Source: Paenibacillus camerounensis
GTDB lineage: Bacteria; Bacillota; Bacilli; Paenibacillales; Paenibacillaceae
Direction: 5' to 3'
Length of the DNA stretch: 64,000 nucleotides
Assembly: GCF_000723885.1 (NCBI RefSeq)
Contig: NZ_CCDG010000041.1
Location: 62,001 to 126,000 of the forward strand
The first letter of the stretch is position 1. Each line of letters begins with the position of its first letter. The position numbers and the translations under genes are program-made. Shown here piece by piece: positions 22,824-31,224 of the stretch. The notes below the pieces were generated by a model that was not told the origin of the DNA, searched no databases, and saw nothing but the letters and a program-made list of their open reading frames with translations.

Positions 22824-23930
22824 TCAGACCGGAAATACGGCCGGCTTCACGCAGACCGGCTTAGACGTCTCTGCTTCATTCCCGGTAAAGCTAAGCCGTC
22901 CGGTTGCGGTATCAAGAGAGAACACAACCAGATTATTGCCGTCCCGGTTCGCCACAATCAGATACCCGCCATCCGGTGTCACTGTGAAGTGCCGCGGATG
23001 CCCTCCCCGTGTAGACTCATGCTGGACCAGAGTAAGCTCTGCTGTCTCAGCATTCACGGCATAGACAACGATGCTGTCATGACCCCGGTTGGAACCGTAG
23101 AGGAAGCGCCCGTCTTTAGAGAAGGCGATCTCTGCGCAGCCGTTATTAGTATAGGAATAATCATCAGGCAGTGTCGGCACCGTAACAGATGTTTTTAAGA
23201 CAGCGGACTCACTGTCATACAGGAAAGAAGTAACCGTACTGTTCAATTCATTGATGACATAAGCGGACTTTCCGTCCGGATGGAATACAAAGTGGCGTGG
23301 TCCTGCCCCTTCAGCCACCTTAATCTCGCCCTGAACCTCAAGCGTACCGGCATCCCTGTTGATATGGTAAGTGCGGATCAGGTCAAGTCCAAGGTCAGAG
23401 ACAAACAGGAAGCGCTCGTCCGGGCTGAAAACAGCCGAATGCGGATGCGGCTTCTCCTGGCCGGGTACCGTTCCTTTACCGGTATGTACAGCAGTATCTG
23501 TCAGCCGCACCGGATTTCCGTCAGCATCTACACTTAGCAGGCCTACAAGGCCGCCGTGATAGCTGCATACAACCAGATAGGCACTGTCTGAATCCCTGTT
23601 GATATGGCAGGTAGTCGTCTGTCCTGCATCAGTAGCTGGCATCGTTGAGATCCGGCTCAGTTCAGTAAGCTTGCCGGTCTGCGCGTCGATAGACAGGGTA
23701 ACAACCTCGCCCTCTTTTACCCCTTCACCGTTAAGCTTCTCACTAATGGCATACAGCCGGTTCTTGGCAGTATCCACATTTACAAAGGTAGGATTGGCAA
23801 TTCCCTGAACACTATCCAGCAGCTTCAGCTTACCGCCAGCCCCTCCGTCAAATTCATACACCTGTACCCCGTTATCCGTTGTACTAGCATAGGAGCCGGT
23901 AAACAGCAATAATCTGGAATTTTCTTTCAT
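22824..23930 (-). CDS. Lactonase-family beta-propeller protein (6-phosphogluconolactonase type)
   Basis: 368-residue seven-bladed propeller of the YbhE/YkgB lactonase family; members hydrolyse 6-phosphogluconolactone in the pentose phosphate pathway. Typical features: N-terminal LLLFTGSYA, repeated blade signatures such as ANPTFVNVDTAKNRLYAISE, PHPHSAVFSPDERFLFVSDLG, GAGPRHFVFHPDGKSAYVINE and GHPRHFTVTPDGGYLIVANRD. No signal peptide, so cytosolic. ATG 23930 has GAGGGGG nine bases upstream. Alone on its strand, converging on the Hfq-like gene. Family strong; the exact lactone is presumed. Confidence 0.88.
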   Translation of the reverse strand: MKENSRLLLFTGSYASTTDNGVQVYEFDGGAGGKLKLLDSVQGIANPTFVNVDTAKNRLYAISEKLNGEGVKEGEVVTLSIDAQTGKLTELSRISTMPATDAGQTTTCHINRDSDSAYLVVCSYHGGLVGLLSVDADGNPVRLTDTAVHTGKGTVPGQEKPHPHSAVFSPDERFLFVSDLGLDLIRTYHINRDAGTLEVQGEIKVAEGAGPRHFVFHPDGKSAYVINELNSTVTSFLYDSESAVLKTSVTVPTLPDDYSYTNNGCAEIAFSKDGRFLYGSNRGHDSIVVYAVNAETAELTLVQHESTRGGHPRHFTVTPDGGYLIVANRDGNNLVVFSLDTATGRLSFTGNEAETSKPVCVKPAVFPV

Positions 23931-24102
23931 CTCGGTTTTCCCCCTCTATTAGTCCATCCGGTTTTTTACATACAGCCTGGCTCTCGTTCAAACAACAGCC
24001 ATCTTTATAATTTACAATTTTTCAGCGTCTATGACAAATGCAACGGAAAAAATGACAAAAAACATTTCAAAAATAAGACTTCTCAAAGAAAAAAGATTAT
24101 GT

Positions 24103-24121
24103 TATAATGAAAGCGCTAACA
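24103..24121 (+). promoter_or_regulatory. TATAAT promoter element overlapping a perfect cre box
   Basis: TATAAT (24103-24108) runs into ATGAAAGCGCTAACA (24107-24121), which fits every fixed position of the CcpA box WTGNAANCGNWNNCW. A cre box over the -10/+1 region is the classical repressing position, so glucose repression of the LytTR gene is predicted. The -35 (TTCTCA) is poor. Confidence 0.75.
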
Positions 24122-24155
24122 CGCTTCGTTAAAATTGTATAAAGGGGGAACACGA

Positions 24156-24491
24156 ATGAGCAGCCTGCTGGAAGCCAGAAATGTATATGAGGACTTCGAG
24201 GTGGAAACAGACATTCTGTTCTTTAAGGTCGGGGACCATGATCTGGTCATTTTTCACGGCAGAAACTACAATATTAAAAAGAGAATGTCTGCCGAGCAGT
24301 TGAACCGTTTGTTATCGAACTCCAGCTATTATCATGTTTACGGAAGCTGCTATGTTAATCTGAATAAGATCAGCGCCATCGAAGACGACTGCATCTATTT
24401 CGGAGAAAAGGGCCTCTATGCCAAAAACGTCCGTGTTCCCAGACGGAAACAGGAAAGCATCCGCCATCTGCTGAAAGGGCTTACTTCTTGA
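24156..24491 (+). CDS. Stand-alone LytTR DNA-binding protein
   Basis: 111-residue protein consisting essentially of a LytTR domain, with no receiver. Family features include DILFFKVGDHDLVIFHG, the block MSAEQLNRLLSNSSYYHVYGSCYVNLNKISAIE (F/Y-x-R-x-H-x-S-Y-L-V-N equivalent) and the C-terminal VRVPRRKQESIRHLLKGL. ATG 24156 has AAAGGGGG seven bases upstream; the in-frame ATG at 24135 lacks one. A perfect CcpA cre box overlaps the promoter. The gene is monocistronic. Without a receiver domain its input is unknown; it could respond through abundance alone. Confidence 0.85.
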   Translation: MSSLLEARNVYEDFEVETDILFFKVGDHDLVIFHGRNYNIKKRMSAEQLNRLLSNSSYYHVYGSCYVNLNKISAIEDDCIYFGEKGLYAKNVRVPRRKQESIRHLLKGLTS

Positions 24492-24564
24492 GAGCGTGAA
24501 TACTCTGAGAGTATAAGAATGCAGAAACAAGCTGGCCTTATGCGTTCTTTTACTCCCTGCTTAT

Positions 24565-24606
24565 AAGCCGGAAGCGCACGGGAATCCCATGTGCTTCCGG
24601 CTTTTT
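24565..24606 (+). terminator. Terminator after LytTR gene
   Basis: Stem AAGCCGGAAGC (24565-24575) with GCTTCCGGCTT (from 24593), extended inside by a CA/TG pair, followed by TTTCC. Confidence 0.88.
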
Positions 24607-24735
24607 CCTTTATCTTAATGAAATCTTAAAAAGCTTTTATGCTTTTTTATACTTTCTTAAGGTTTGGAATCCTGATTTCTGGTAAAGTTGTAGAAAGACA
24701 GGCATCACCTATATTGAAGGGAGTCATTAATTCTA

Positions 24736-25932
24736 ATGGACAAAAAAGAATTTGAAGGTAATGAGCAATTGAACAACAACGGTACACCGGAAGAAGCATC
24801 TGCTTCCGTAAACAACAATGAAGCTTCGGTTGAAGCAGAACAGGTACCTGCAGCTCCAGAAGAAACGGTTCCGGCGGCGCAAGAAACGGTTACACCTGCT
24901 AATAAAGCTGCAGCAGATGCAGCACCTGAGACTGTTCCTGTGATGAGCAAGGTTGGCGGCGGCAACAGACCTCCTTCCTCCCCTAAAGGCGGTAAGGGCT
25001 GGATGATCGCTTCGATCGTACTTGCAGCAGCACTGATTATAGTATTAATTAAACCGCCTTTCCAAAAGAGTGACAACAGCACTGCAGTCGCTACCGTTAA
25101 CGGGGCAGACATTACGAAAGCGCAGCTGTATGACAAGCTGGTTGAGGCCGGCGGCGAGACAACCCTGCAGAATCTGATCACCACTACACTTGTGGAGCAG
25201 GAAGCCAAAAAAGCCAACATCACGGTTACCGATGAGGATATCAATGCAGAGATTGAAGATCTGAAAACCCAGTTTGGCGGAGAAGATGCTTTAAATGCCG
25301 CTCTGGCCCAGAGCTCAATGACGCTTGATGACCTGAAAGCCCAGATGCCGCTTCAGGTAGAGATCCGTAAGCTGCTTGAGCCTAAGATAACTGTAACCGA
25401 TGAAGATATTTCGGCCTATTTCGATGAGAATAAAGCCTCCTTTAATCAGGAAGAAGAAGTTCAGGCTTCCCACATCCTGGTTGCTACCAAGGAAGAAGCT
25501 GATGCCATTGTGAAGCAGCTTAAAGACGGTGCTGATTTCGCAACACTGGCTAAAGAGAAATCTTCTGATACAGGCTCGAAAGAGAACGGCGGCGATCTTG
25601 GATTCTTCAAAAAAGGCGACATGGTCACTGAATTTTCCGACGCTGCCTTTGCCCTTAAGGTAGGCGAAACCAGCGGTGCTGTGAAGAGCGATTACGGCTA
25701 CCATATTATTAAGGTAACAGACCGTAAAGAAGCTAAGGAATACACGCTGGAAGAAAAGAAAGAAGAAATCAAGAAAACGCTGACTTCCCAGAAGGTGTCC
25801 GAGATGTCCTCCACCTGGCTGCAGGATCTGACTACAAACGCTACTATTACTAACACGCTTACAGATGAGCCGGAAGCCTCTGCTTCCCCGGCTGCAAGCG
25901 CAGAAGCTACGGAAGCGCCAGCAGCTGAATAA
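24736..25932 (+). CDS. Membrane-anchored parvulin-type peptidyl-prolyl isomerase
   Basis: 398-residue extracytoplasmic foldase related to PrsA/SurA. Order: residues 1-88 acidic, Ala/Glu/Val/Pro-rich and presumably cytoplasmic; membrane segment at about 90-106 (MIASIVLAAALIIVL); SurA-N-like helical chaperone part 115-235; parvulin domain at about 243-333 with VQASHILVATKEEAD, GGDLGFFKKGDM and YGYHIIKV; then a low-complexity Ala/Ser/Glu tail. Unlike PrsA it is not a lipoprotein but a type II membrane protein. The start ATG 24736 has GGGAG about 12 bases upstream, longer than ideal. Its function is folding of exported proteins. Monocistronic with terminator. Confidence 0.9.
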   Translation: MDKKEFEGNEQLNNNGTPEEASASVNNNEASVEAEQVPAAPEETVPAAQETVTPANKAAADAAPETVPVMSKVGGGNRPPSSPKGGKGWMIASIVLAAALIIVLIKPPFQKSDNSTAVATVNGADITKAQLYDKLVEAGGETTLQNLITTTLVEQEAKKANITVTDEDINAEIEDLKTQFGGEDALNAALAQSSMTLDDLKAQMPLQVEIRKLLEPKITVTDEDISAYFDENKASFNQEEEVQASHILVATKEEADAIVKQLKDGADFATLAKEKSSDTGSKENGGDLGFFKKGDMVTEFSDAAFALKVGETSGAVKSDYGYHIIKVTDRKEAKEYTLEEKKEEIKKTLTSQKVSEMSSTWLQDLTTNATITNTLTDEPEASASPAASAEATEAPAAE

Positions 25933-25944
25933 ACCCGATTTACA

Positions 25945-25984
25945 GCAAAAGGACCAGCGGTTTAACCGTCTGGTCCTTTTGCTA
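25945..25984. terminator. Terminator between parvulin gene and YdaT-like gene
   Basis: 12-bp perfect stem GCAAAAGGACCA (25945-25956) / TGGTCCTTTTGC (25971-25982) with inner CGG/CCG pairs, between converging genes. Confidence 0.88.
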
Positions 25985-26012
25985 CGCTATTGGCTGAACT
26001 GAATCATGACTT

Positions 26013-26210
26013 CTACTCAGCAGTTTTCTTGCGGATCTGCTTGTCGCGGTTCTCTCCCCACTCTTTAGCCTGCGCTGTGGCTATAGCAATAGCCCGCCCC
26101 TCCCCGTATCCGTCCTCCAGCAATGCATTGGCAATTTCAATCGCCTTGTTGCGCACCGGAGCCATGAAATTTTTCAGGGAATCCGGATAATTCTCTTTAT
26201 CCCAAGGCAT
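26013..26210 (-). CDS. YdaT N-domain-like small protein
   Basis: 65-residue soluble protein starting MPWDKENYPDSLKNFM with the central block VRNKAIEIANALLEDGYGEG-RAIAIATAQAKEW. This matches the N-terminal module of B. subtilis YdaT (a general-stress protein as I recall) but lacks the following DUF2188 part. The start at ATG 26210 has AAGGAGG eight bases upstream; the longer frame to 26243 is not needed. That ribosome site is inside a perfect 14-bp hairpin (26219-26280), so translation may be controlled. It lies downstream of the nitroreductase gene on the same strand. Biochemical function unknown. Confidence 0.85.
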   Translation of the reverse strand: MPWDKENYPDSLKNFMAPVRNKAIEIANALLEDGYGEGRAIAIATAQAKEWGENRDKQIRKKTAE

Positions 26211-26218
26211 AACAAAAA

Positions 26219-26280
26219 CCTCCTTAATCAGGCTATAGTCCATGAACTTGTCATAGTACTACTTATCCTGATTAAGGAGG
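26219..26280 (-). promoter_or_regulatory. 14-bp hairpin that hides the ribosome site and has a T run
   Basis: CCTCCTTAATCAGG at 26219-26232 is perfectly complementary to 26267-26280, with a 34-base loop. On the minus-strand RNA the 3' arm contains AAGGAGG, the ribosome site of the gene at 26210, and is followed by TTTTTG. The element can therefore terminate the nitroreductase transcript and, when read through, block translation of the next gene. Confidence 0.8.
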
Positions 26281-26301
26281 GTCTAAACAATAGGGGTAAG
26301 C

Positions 26302-26901
26302 TTATTTATGCACCTTTACACGGTCTTCGATCGGCTGGAATTCTTTAGGTCCCGGAGCCGTTACAGTCTTACCGAACGGAAGCTGTGCAATCAGCTTCCA
26401 TTCTGCCGGAATACCGAAGGTTTCCTTCACTTCATCATCGATCAGCGGGTTATAGTGCTGAAGCGAAGCGCCAAGACCGGCTTCTGAGAAGGCAGTCCAC
26501 ACTACAAACTGCAGAATACCGGAAGACTGATTGGACCAGACCGGGAAATTCTCGGCATACAGGGCAAAGTTCTCCTGCAGATTTTTCACAACTGTCTGAT
26601 CCTCAAAAAACAATACCGAGCCGTAACCGGCTTTAAACGAAGCCAGCTTTTGGGCAGTACCCTCGAATTGCTCAGTCGGCACAATTTTACGGAGTGTTTC
26701 AGCCGTGATATCCCACAGCTTATCATGCTGTTCGCCAAGCAGAACTACTGCTCTGGAGCTCTGGGAGTTGAACGAAGTCGGGCTGTGCAATACAGCTGCT
26801 TCAACAATTTCTTTAATTTTATCATCAGAGATCGGGGATTCCTTGCTGATTGCATATACGGACCGTCTTGCTTCTACCGCTTCCAGAAAAGTCTTAGACA
26901 T
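26302..26901 (-). CDS. Nitroreductase-family flavoprotein (Frm2-like)
   Basis: 199-residue FMN-dependent oxidoreductase of the nitroreductase fold. The N-terminus FLEAVEARRSVYAISKESPISD has the FMN-phosphate RRS motif; SPTSFNSQSSRAVVL and GLGASLQHYNPLIDDEV complete the flavin site. Its size and the TSFNSQSSR signature put it near the fungal Frm2/Hbn1 type group. Start ATG 26901 follows GGAGGTAG. An AAGT-N5-ACTT dyad at 26927-26939 sits in the upstream region and could be an operator. Likely redox or stress detoxification. The hairpin at 26219-26280 separates it from the YdaT-like gene. Confidence 0.88.
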   Translation of the reverse strand: MSKTFLEAVEARRSVYAISKESPISDDKIKEIVEAAVLHSPTSFNSQSSRAVVLLGEQHDKLWDITAETLRKIVPTEQFEGTAQKLASFKAGYGSVLFFEDQTVVKNLQENFALYAENFPVWSNQSSGILQFVVWTAFSEAGLGASLQHYNPLIDDEVKETFGIPAEWKLIAQLPFGKTVTAPGPKEFQPIEDRVKVHK

Positions 26902-27170
26902 AAAATAACTACCTCCATTTATTTAAGTAACTAACTTTTGTATATCTTAACACTTCTATTCCGATAAAACAACACCTATTTCATAAAAAATCCAGAACCG
27001 GAGCTCTGCGGCAACTCTTATTCTCGCTAGATTCGTGCTATTTATACGCCTTCCACTATTTTCTATAATCACTTCAGGCTGTTTCGAAACATCTGCCGCA
27101 TTCAGGTATACAAATCAGCCCCGGATGAGCTACAATTATGCAGCAAATTTGCTGAAGGAAGGTCCTAACG

Positions 27171-28604
27171 ATGATATTCCCCGCTCTTAGAAACCGGTTT
27201 CCGTTCAAAAATACACCCATAATAGCCCTTACTTTCTTGCTCGCAGCTGCTTCTCTTCTTTCCGGCTGCAAGGACACAAAATTGTCATCTAATGCTTTTG
27301 AAGCTGCCGCCAAGACCTCCGAAAGTTTCCGGACCGGGGTACAGCCTGTATCCTTCTGGGCAGCAACAGACACACATTATTTGGACAAAGCACTGCAGGA
27401 CGGCGGTCCGGCTTTTCAGAGCTATGTAAGCGGCGGAGACGGTAAAATGCTGCCTTACAGTGATGAGCTGATGGAGGCACTAATTCATGACGCAGAAAAG
27501 GCTAAGCCGCAGTTCCTGATCCTGAGCGGTGATCTGACCAATAACGGTGAAGCAAGCAGTCATAGAGAGCTTGCGGCCAAGCTGAAGCGCATCGAAGAGC
27601 AAGGCACCTCTGTCTATGTTATCCCGGGCAATCATGATCTGTTCAACCCGTGGGCCAGATCCTTCAAGGATGATAAGCAAATTATAGCTGAGCATATTAC
27701 GGATGCAGATTTCACAGAGCTGTATGCCGACTTCGGGTACAATGAGGCCATTTCAAGGGATAAGAACAGCCTCAGCTATGCGGTTAATGCCGCACCCGGC
27801 TTATGGCTGCTGATGATAGACAGCAGCCAGTACATGAATAATCTTAAGTATGGCTTTCCGCAGACCGACGGCCGGATACTCCCGGCAACCTTAGCCTGGA
27901 TGAACGACTGTGTGAAGCTCGCCGCTGAACAGCACGCCTCCATCATAACCGTCATGCATCACAATCTGCTCAGCCACACCTCCATGCCTGTCTCCGGCTT
28001 CAAGCTTAATAACAGCCAGGAAACGATGACTGCACTGCGTAAGGACAACCTTAATCTCGTATTATCCGGTCATATTCACATGCAGGATATCCAGCGGGAC
28101 CCTTCGACCGGTCAGACTGCAGCAGACGGCTCAGAGGTAACGCCGGTCTTTGATATCGCCACCAGCGCTTTTGCAGTCAACCCGCATCAGTATGGTGCAA
28201 TGACCTTTGACCCGTTGTCCCGGAAAGTCACTTATACAACGGCCTCCGTAGACGTCGGGGGCTGGGCTGCTGACAATGGAATAAAGGACCCCAACCTGGT
28301 AAACTTTACAGCATATGCCGAAAAATCGTTCGCAGAGGGCTCCTATAATAAAGCGATGAAGAGTCTGGCAGAAAGCGGCTTAAGTGAAGCAGAGAAGCAG
28401 TCGATGGCAGAGATGATGTCTGCTTTAAATGTCGACTATTTTGCCGGAACAGCCGGTAGTAACGCAGAAGCTATTAAGGCAATGCCGGGTTATCAGCTGT
28501 GGCAGAACCAGAAGGAAGGCTTCATGTCAGGCTACATCAGCAGTATGCTGAAGCCTAAGGAGCTTAGCAATACAGAGCTGGAATTGACGCTTACCACGCA
28601 GTAG
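27171..28604 (+). CDS. Calcineurin-like metallophosphoesterase lipoprotein
   Basis: 477-residue exported phosphoesterase. Signal peptide with lipobox LLSGC (Cys33) gives membrane anchoring on the outside. Dinuclear metal motifs are complete: WAATDTHYL (D-x-H), LSGDLTNNG (GD), PGNHDLF (GNHD), VMHHNLLSH (H) and SGHIHMQD (GHxH). The C-terminal 130 residues are helical and not recognised. ATG 27171 follows AAGGAAGG; a TACAAT lies about 36 bases upstream. The next gene, a 53-residue unknown, begins 30 bases downstream and shares the terminator. Substrate (nucleotide, teichoic or phosphodiester) unknown. Confidence 0.92.
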   Translation: MIFPALRNRFPFKNTPIIALTFLLAAASLLSGCKDTKLSSNAFEAAAKTSESFRTGVQPVSFWAATDTHYLDKALQDGGPAFQSYVSGGDGKMLPYSDELMEALIHDAEKAKPQFLILSGDLTNNGEASSHRELAAKLKRIEEQGTSVYVIPGNHDLFNPWARSFKDDKQIIAEHITDADFTELYADFGYNEAISRDKNSLSYAVNAAPGLWLLMIDSSQYMNNLKYGFPQTDGRILPATLAWMNDCVKLAAEQHASIITVMHHNLLSHTSMPVSGFKLNNSQETMTALRKDNLNLVLSGHIHMQDIQRDPSTGQTAADGSEVTPVFDIATSAFAVNPHQYGAMTFDPLSRKVTYTTASVDVGGWAADNGIKDPNLVNFTAYAEKSFAEGSYNKAMKSLAESGLSEAEKQSMAEMMSALNVDYFAGTAGSNAEAIKAMPGYQLWQNQKEGFMSGYISSMLKPKELSNTELELTLTTQ

Positions 28605-28634
28605 GCCGCTGCCTCTGCAGAAAGGGGGCTATGG

Positions 28635-28796
28635 ATGACATCACGAATCGTACCGCTGCCGGAGAGCGGCTTCCCGGCCAAGCTGCACGGCATGGGTCCA
28701 AGAGGAATTGCCATGCTGAAAGAGGCACTTGCCGCCAAGGGTCTTGATTTTCCGGATAACAGCAGTCATCAGCAAAAAGCCGGAGCTCCGCTGTAG
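28635..28796 (+). CDS. Small 53-residue protein, unknown function
   Basis: Found between the phosphoesterase and stalk-lipoprotein genes. ATG 28635 has AAGGGGG six bases upstream; an out-of-frame ATG at 28631 gives a shorter, less protein-like product. The product begins MTSRIVPLPESGFPAKL and contains GMGPRGIAMLKEALAAKGLDF, which looks like a helix-hairpin-helix (LHGMGPRGIAMLKEAL). That pattern is known from small DNA-binding HhH proteins annotated as RNA polymerase alpha-C-like or DNA-binding proteins. The terminator begins inside its last codons (28775). Function uncertain, a nucleic-acid-binding role is a reasonable guess. Confidence 0.7.
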   Translation: MTSRIVPLPESGFPAKLHGMGPRGIAMLKEALAAKGLDFPDNSSHQQKAGAPL

Positions 28797-28811
28797 GGAA
28801 CTCCGGCTTTT
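28775..28811. terminator. Terminator overlapping the end of the 53-codon gene
   Basis: Perfect 11-bp stem AAAAGCCGGAG (28775-28785) / CTCCGGCTTTT (28801-28811). The left arm is coding (residues 47-50 of the small protein). Symmetric flanks also fit termination of the converging gene. Confidence 0.88.
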
Positions 28812-28833
28812 CTTATTCTAATAAAGCTGTGAA

Positions 28834-30351
28834 TTATGGCCGCTCAATCCAGATATAGCCATCCTCGTCCATCTCGACTTTTGCATGCAGTGCTTCGGCA
28901 AGCACCCGTAAAGGCACATTAGCATCACCGTATTCGTCTACAAATACAGGCTGTTGCAGCTTCACAGAGGTCCCGTTAACGAGCGCCTGATCCGAACCAA
29001 TTTTGAAAACGATTGTATCACCATACACATCATCTGTTACCGTAATCGACTTATCTGCGCCGTTCCAGGTAATCCCGGCATCCAGATCCTCTGCTACATA
29101 ACGCAGCGGAACCCAGGTCGTACCTCCAATGTTTACAGGATAATAGTAGTAATCATCATCCGGTTCAATGAATAGGGTCCTTGCTGTAATCTTGAGATCA
29201 TCCTTCAGTACGTTGTACACGGTCGAGCCCTGCTCAAAGTTACGCAGAGTTTCCCCCGGTGTAAGCTCAGTAGCGGTCAGATCCACCGCACCCTCCTTAC
29301 TGATCAGATCCGCTGTAACTGGCCCGTTTACATTCCAGGTCTGGCTCTCTGATTTCACGGAGATGCTCTTCAACGGCAGATCCTCACTGGCCGGCAGGGC
29401 TATTGTAAGGTCAATATTCTGCTTACGTACATGGAACCCGCTATCAACAAACAGATCCACCTGGAGCTTCGTATCCTTGCTCAGCACAGTAGCCAGTTCA
29501 GGTGTTGTCTCATACAGATTTTCGAGCTGTTTGTCATAGACAAGCAGCAGCGCATCCACAGCAAGCTTCGCTGCATCATGTGCCACAGTCACTACGCCTT
29601 CCTTGTCCTCCAGCGGAATCTCACCGAATCCGAGGTAATCCAGCTCGTCATCTGCTCCTGAAGCAATCAGAATCGGGTACAGATAATCATATAAACCGCC
29701 AATCAGTGCCGTAAAGCCTTCTGTATCCTTAGACACGGATTTCAGGAAACTCTTCACCAGCGCCGGCAGCTCATCACCTGTAATTTCAGTATGTAGCTTA
29801 GTCAGGTTCAGCTGCTGTCCGTACACAGATTCACTTACCGATGTAGCACTGATTGCTGCCGGATTCGGCAAATTCTTAACCACAAATTCACTGACAAGCT
29901 TGGAAATATCCATCAGCTTGCTCTCATCCAGCCCCTCTATACCTAGTGAAGCCTCGTAACTTTCAAGCGGGAAGTAGAATGGCTGCTTAGCTCCTTCAGC
30001 ATTGAGCACAACTGCTTCCTTGTCCATAGACAGATTGAACGGTACTGTTGCCTGCTTGTAGGTAACGGTTCCGGTAGCAGATACATTACCGTTATCCTGC
30101 AGCTTAACATGGGCAATATTTACGGAAAAAGAATTAATAAGTTCGATCATTTCCAGATCCTCGGCACTGATTCCGTCAGCCGGAACAGCATTTAAGGACA
30201 GTGTGGTACTTGATTCCACTGATTTTACATTCAAATCCCCCAGCAGCGCCTTATTTACATCCAGCCCGCCTACAGTTTGGCATCCTGCCAGAATAAGCAG
30301 CATGGCCAATACCGGCAGCAGCCATTTGGTACCCTTCTTCATTCTTCTCAT
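28834..30351 (-). CDS. Lipoprotein with C-terminal copper-amine-oxidase-type stalk domain
   Basis: 505-residue surface lipoprotein. Signal peptide with lipobox LILAGC (Cys24). Residues 30-370 form an unrecognised all-beta/helix domain; the last 110 residues are a Cu_amine_oxidN1-like stalk module, with YYYPVNIGGTTWVPLRYVAEDL, ITWNGADKSITV and PVFVDEYGDANVPLRVLAEAL. This module is very common in Paenibacillus surface proteins and is thought to be structural, not copper-binding. ATG 30351 has AAGGAG at seven bases. Monocistronic. Function unknown. Confidence 0.85.
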   Translation of the reverse strand: MRRMKKGTKWLLPVLAMLLILAGCQTVGGLDVNKALLGDLNVKSVESSTTLSLNAVPADGISAEDLEMIELINSFSVNIAHVKLQDNGNVSATGTVTYKQATVPFNLSMDKEAVVLNAEGAKQPFYFPLESYEASLGIEGLDESKLMDISKLVSEFVVKNLPNPAAISATSVSESVYGQQLNLTKLHTEITGDELPALVKSFLKSVSKDTEGFTALIGGLYDYLYPILIASGADDELDYLGFGEIPLEDKEGVVTVAHDAAKLAVDALLLVYDKQLENLYETTPELATVLSKDTKLQVDLFVDSGFHVRKQNIDLTIALPASEDLPLKSISVKSESQTWNVNGPVTADLISKEGAVDLTATELTPGETLRNFEQGSTVYNVLKDDLKITARTLFIEPDDDYYYYPVNIGGTTWVPLRYVAEDLDAGITWNGADKSITVTDDVYGDTIVFKIGSDQALVNGTSVKLQQPVFVDEYGDANVPLRVLAEALHAKVEMDEDGYIWIERP

Positions 30352-30451
30352 AGCATGACTCCTTCATCGGTTATTTGTACATCTATCCATCAACTCATAA
30401 GAGGAAGGATCATCATCCATACGCAATGTATTCCCGGATCAAAGGGACTTT

Positions 30452-31120
30452 TCAGAGCATAAACAGAGTTTTCCATTGAATATTTACCCATTCCTGGCTA
30501 TTGATAATCTTTATCGCAGCCAAAATAGCGAGATGGGCCGGATAAAAGGACCACCACACCCAGCGGGGCAGCCGTTTTCGTTCGATGTAGGTCCACGCGA
30601 CCGGAAATACGGCAATAATAAGGGTCGGGACAATACTGTACATCTGGACAAGCCAGCCGCTGTAGAACAGATAGAAGCCGTTCAGCAGAAAATGGGCAAG
30701 AATCAGATAATAGGAACGTGCATAACGGAAGATCAGCACCAAAAGCAGACCATAGGCGTTATAATCCAGCGGCAGCATATCCATCACATAGACGGCAATC
30801 AGAACAACCGGGATGCCTAGCCAAAGGGACGGCAGCTTATCCAGAATCACAAGCACAATTGCGGAGATCAGCAGTGTAAAGACGACATTCCAGCCGCCCG
30901 GATCCAGCGCTAAATTGTACGGCACCTGAGAGATGAGTGCAATCAGCAGTAGCCGCAGTAAATATTTGGGTGTTGATTTAGTATGTATATGCCCCTGAAC
31001 CAGCGCGTAGCAGTAAATCGGAAAGGCGATTCTTCCTACGATTCTCCAGCCCATTTCATAAGGAAAAAAAATGTAGCCGGTGTGGTCGATCAGCATAGTC
31101 AGCATTGCGATAATCTGCAT
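30452..31120 (-). CDS. TraX-family membrane protein
   Basis: 222-residue polytopic membrane protein. The N-terminus IIAMLTMLIDHTGYIFFP with the conserved DH pair followed by WRIVGRIAFPIYCYALVQGHIHT is the TraX signature. TraX acetylates F-pilin, but chromosomal Firmicute members are of unknown function and are assumed to be acyltransferase-like. About seven membrane helices. ATG 31120 is preceded by CAGGAGG. It lies 104 bases downstream of the sulfatase-like gene on the same strand, possibly in one transcript. Confidence 0.88.
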   Translation of the reverse strand: MQIIAMLTMLIDHTGYIFFPYEMGWRIVGRIAFPIYCYALVQGHIHTKSTPKYLLRLLLIALISQVPYNLALDPGGWNVVFTLLISAIVLVILDKLPSLWLGIPVVLIAVYVMDMLPLDYNAYGLLLVLIFRYARSYYLILAHFLLNGFYLFYSGWLVQMYSIVPTLIIAVFPVAWTYIERKRLPRWVWWSFYPAHLAILAAIKIINSQEWVNIQWKTLFML

Positions 31121-31224
31121 CTCTGGCCTCCTGTTATACGAGCTTTATGAATGTTATTATCCATTGCTTTGTCAGGCAGTGCAAGCTCTTATGCTGTTTC
31201 CATGGAATGCAGCCGTTTCCTGCA

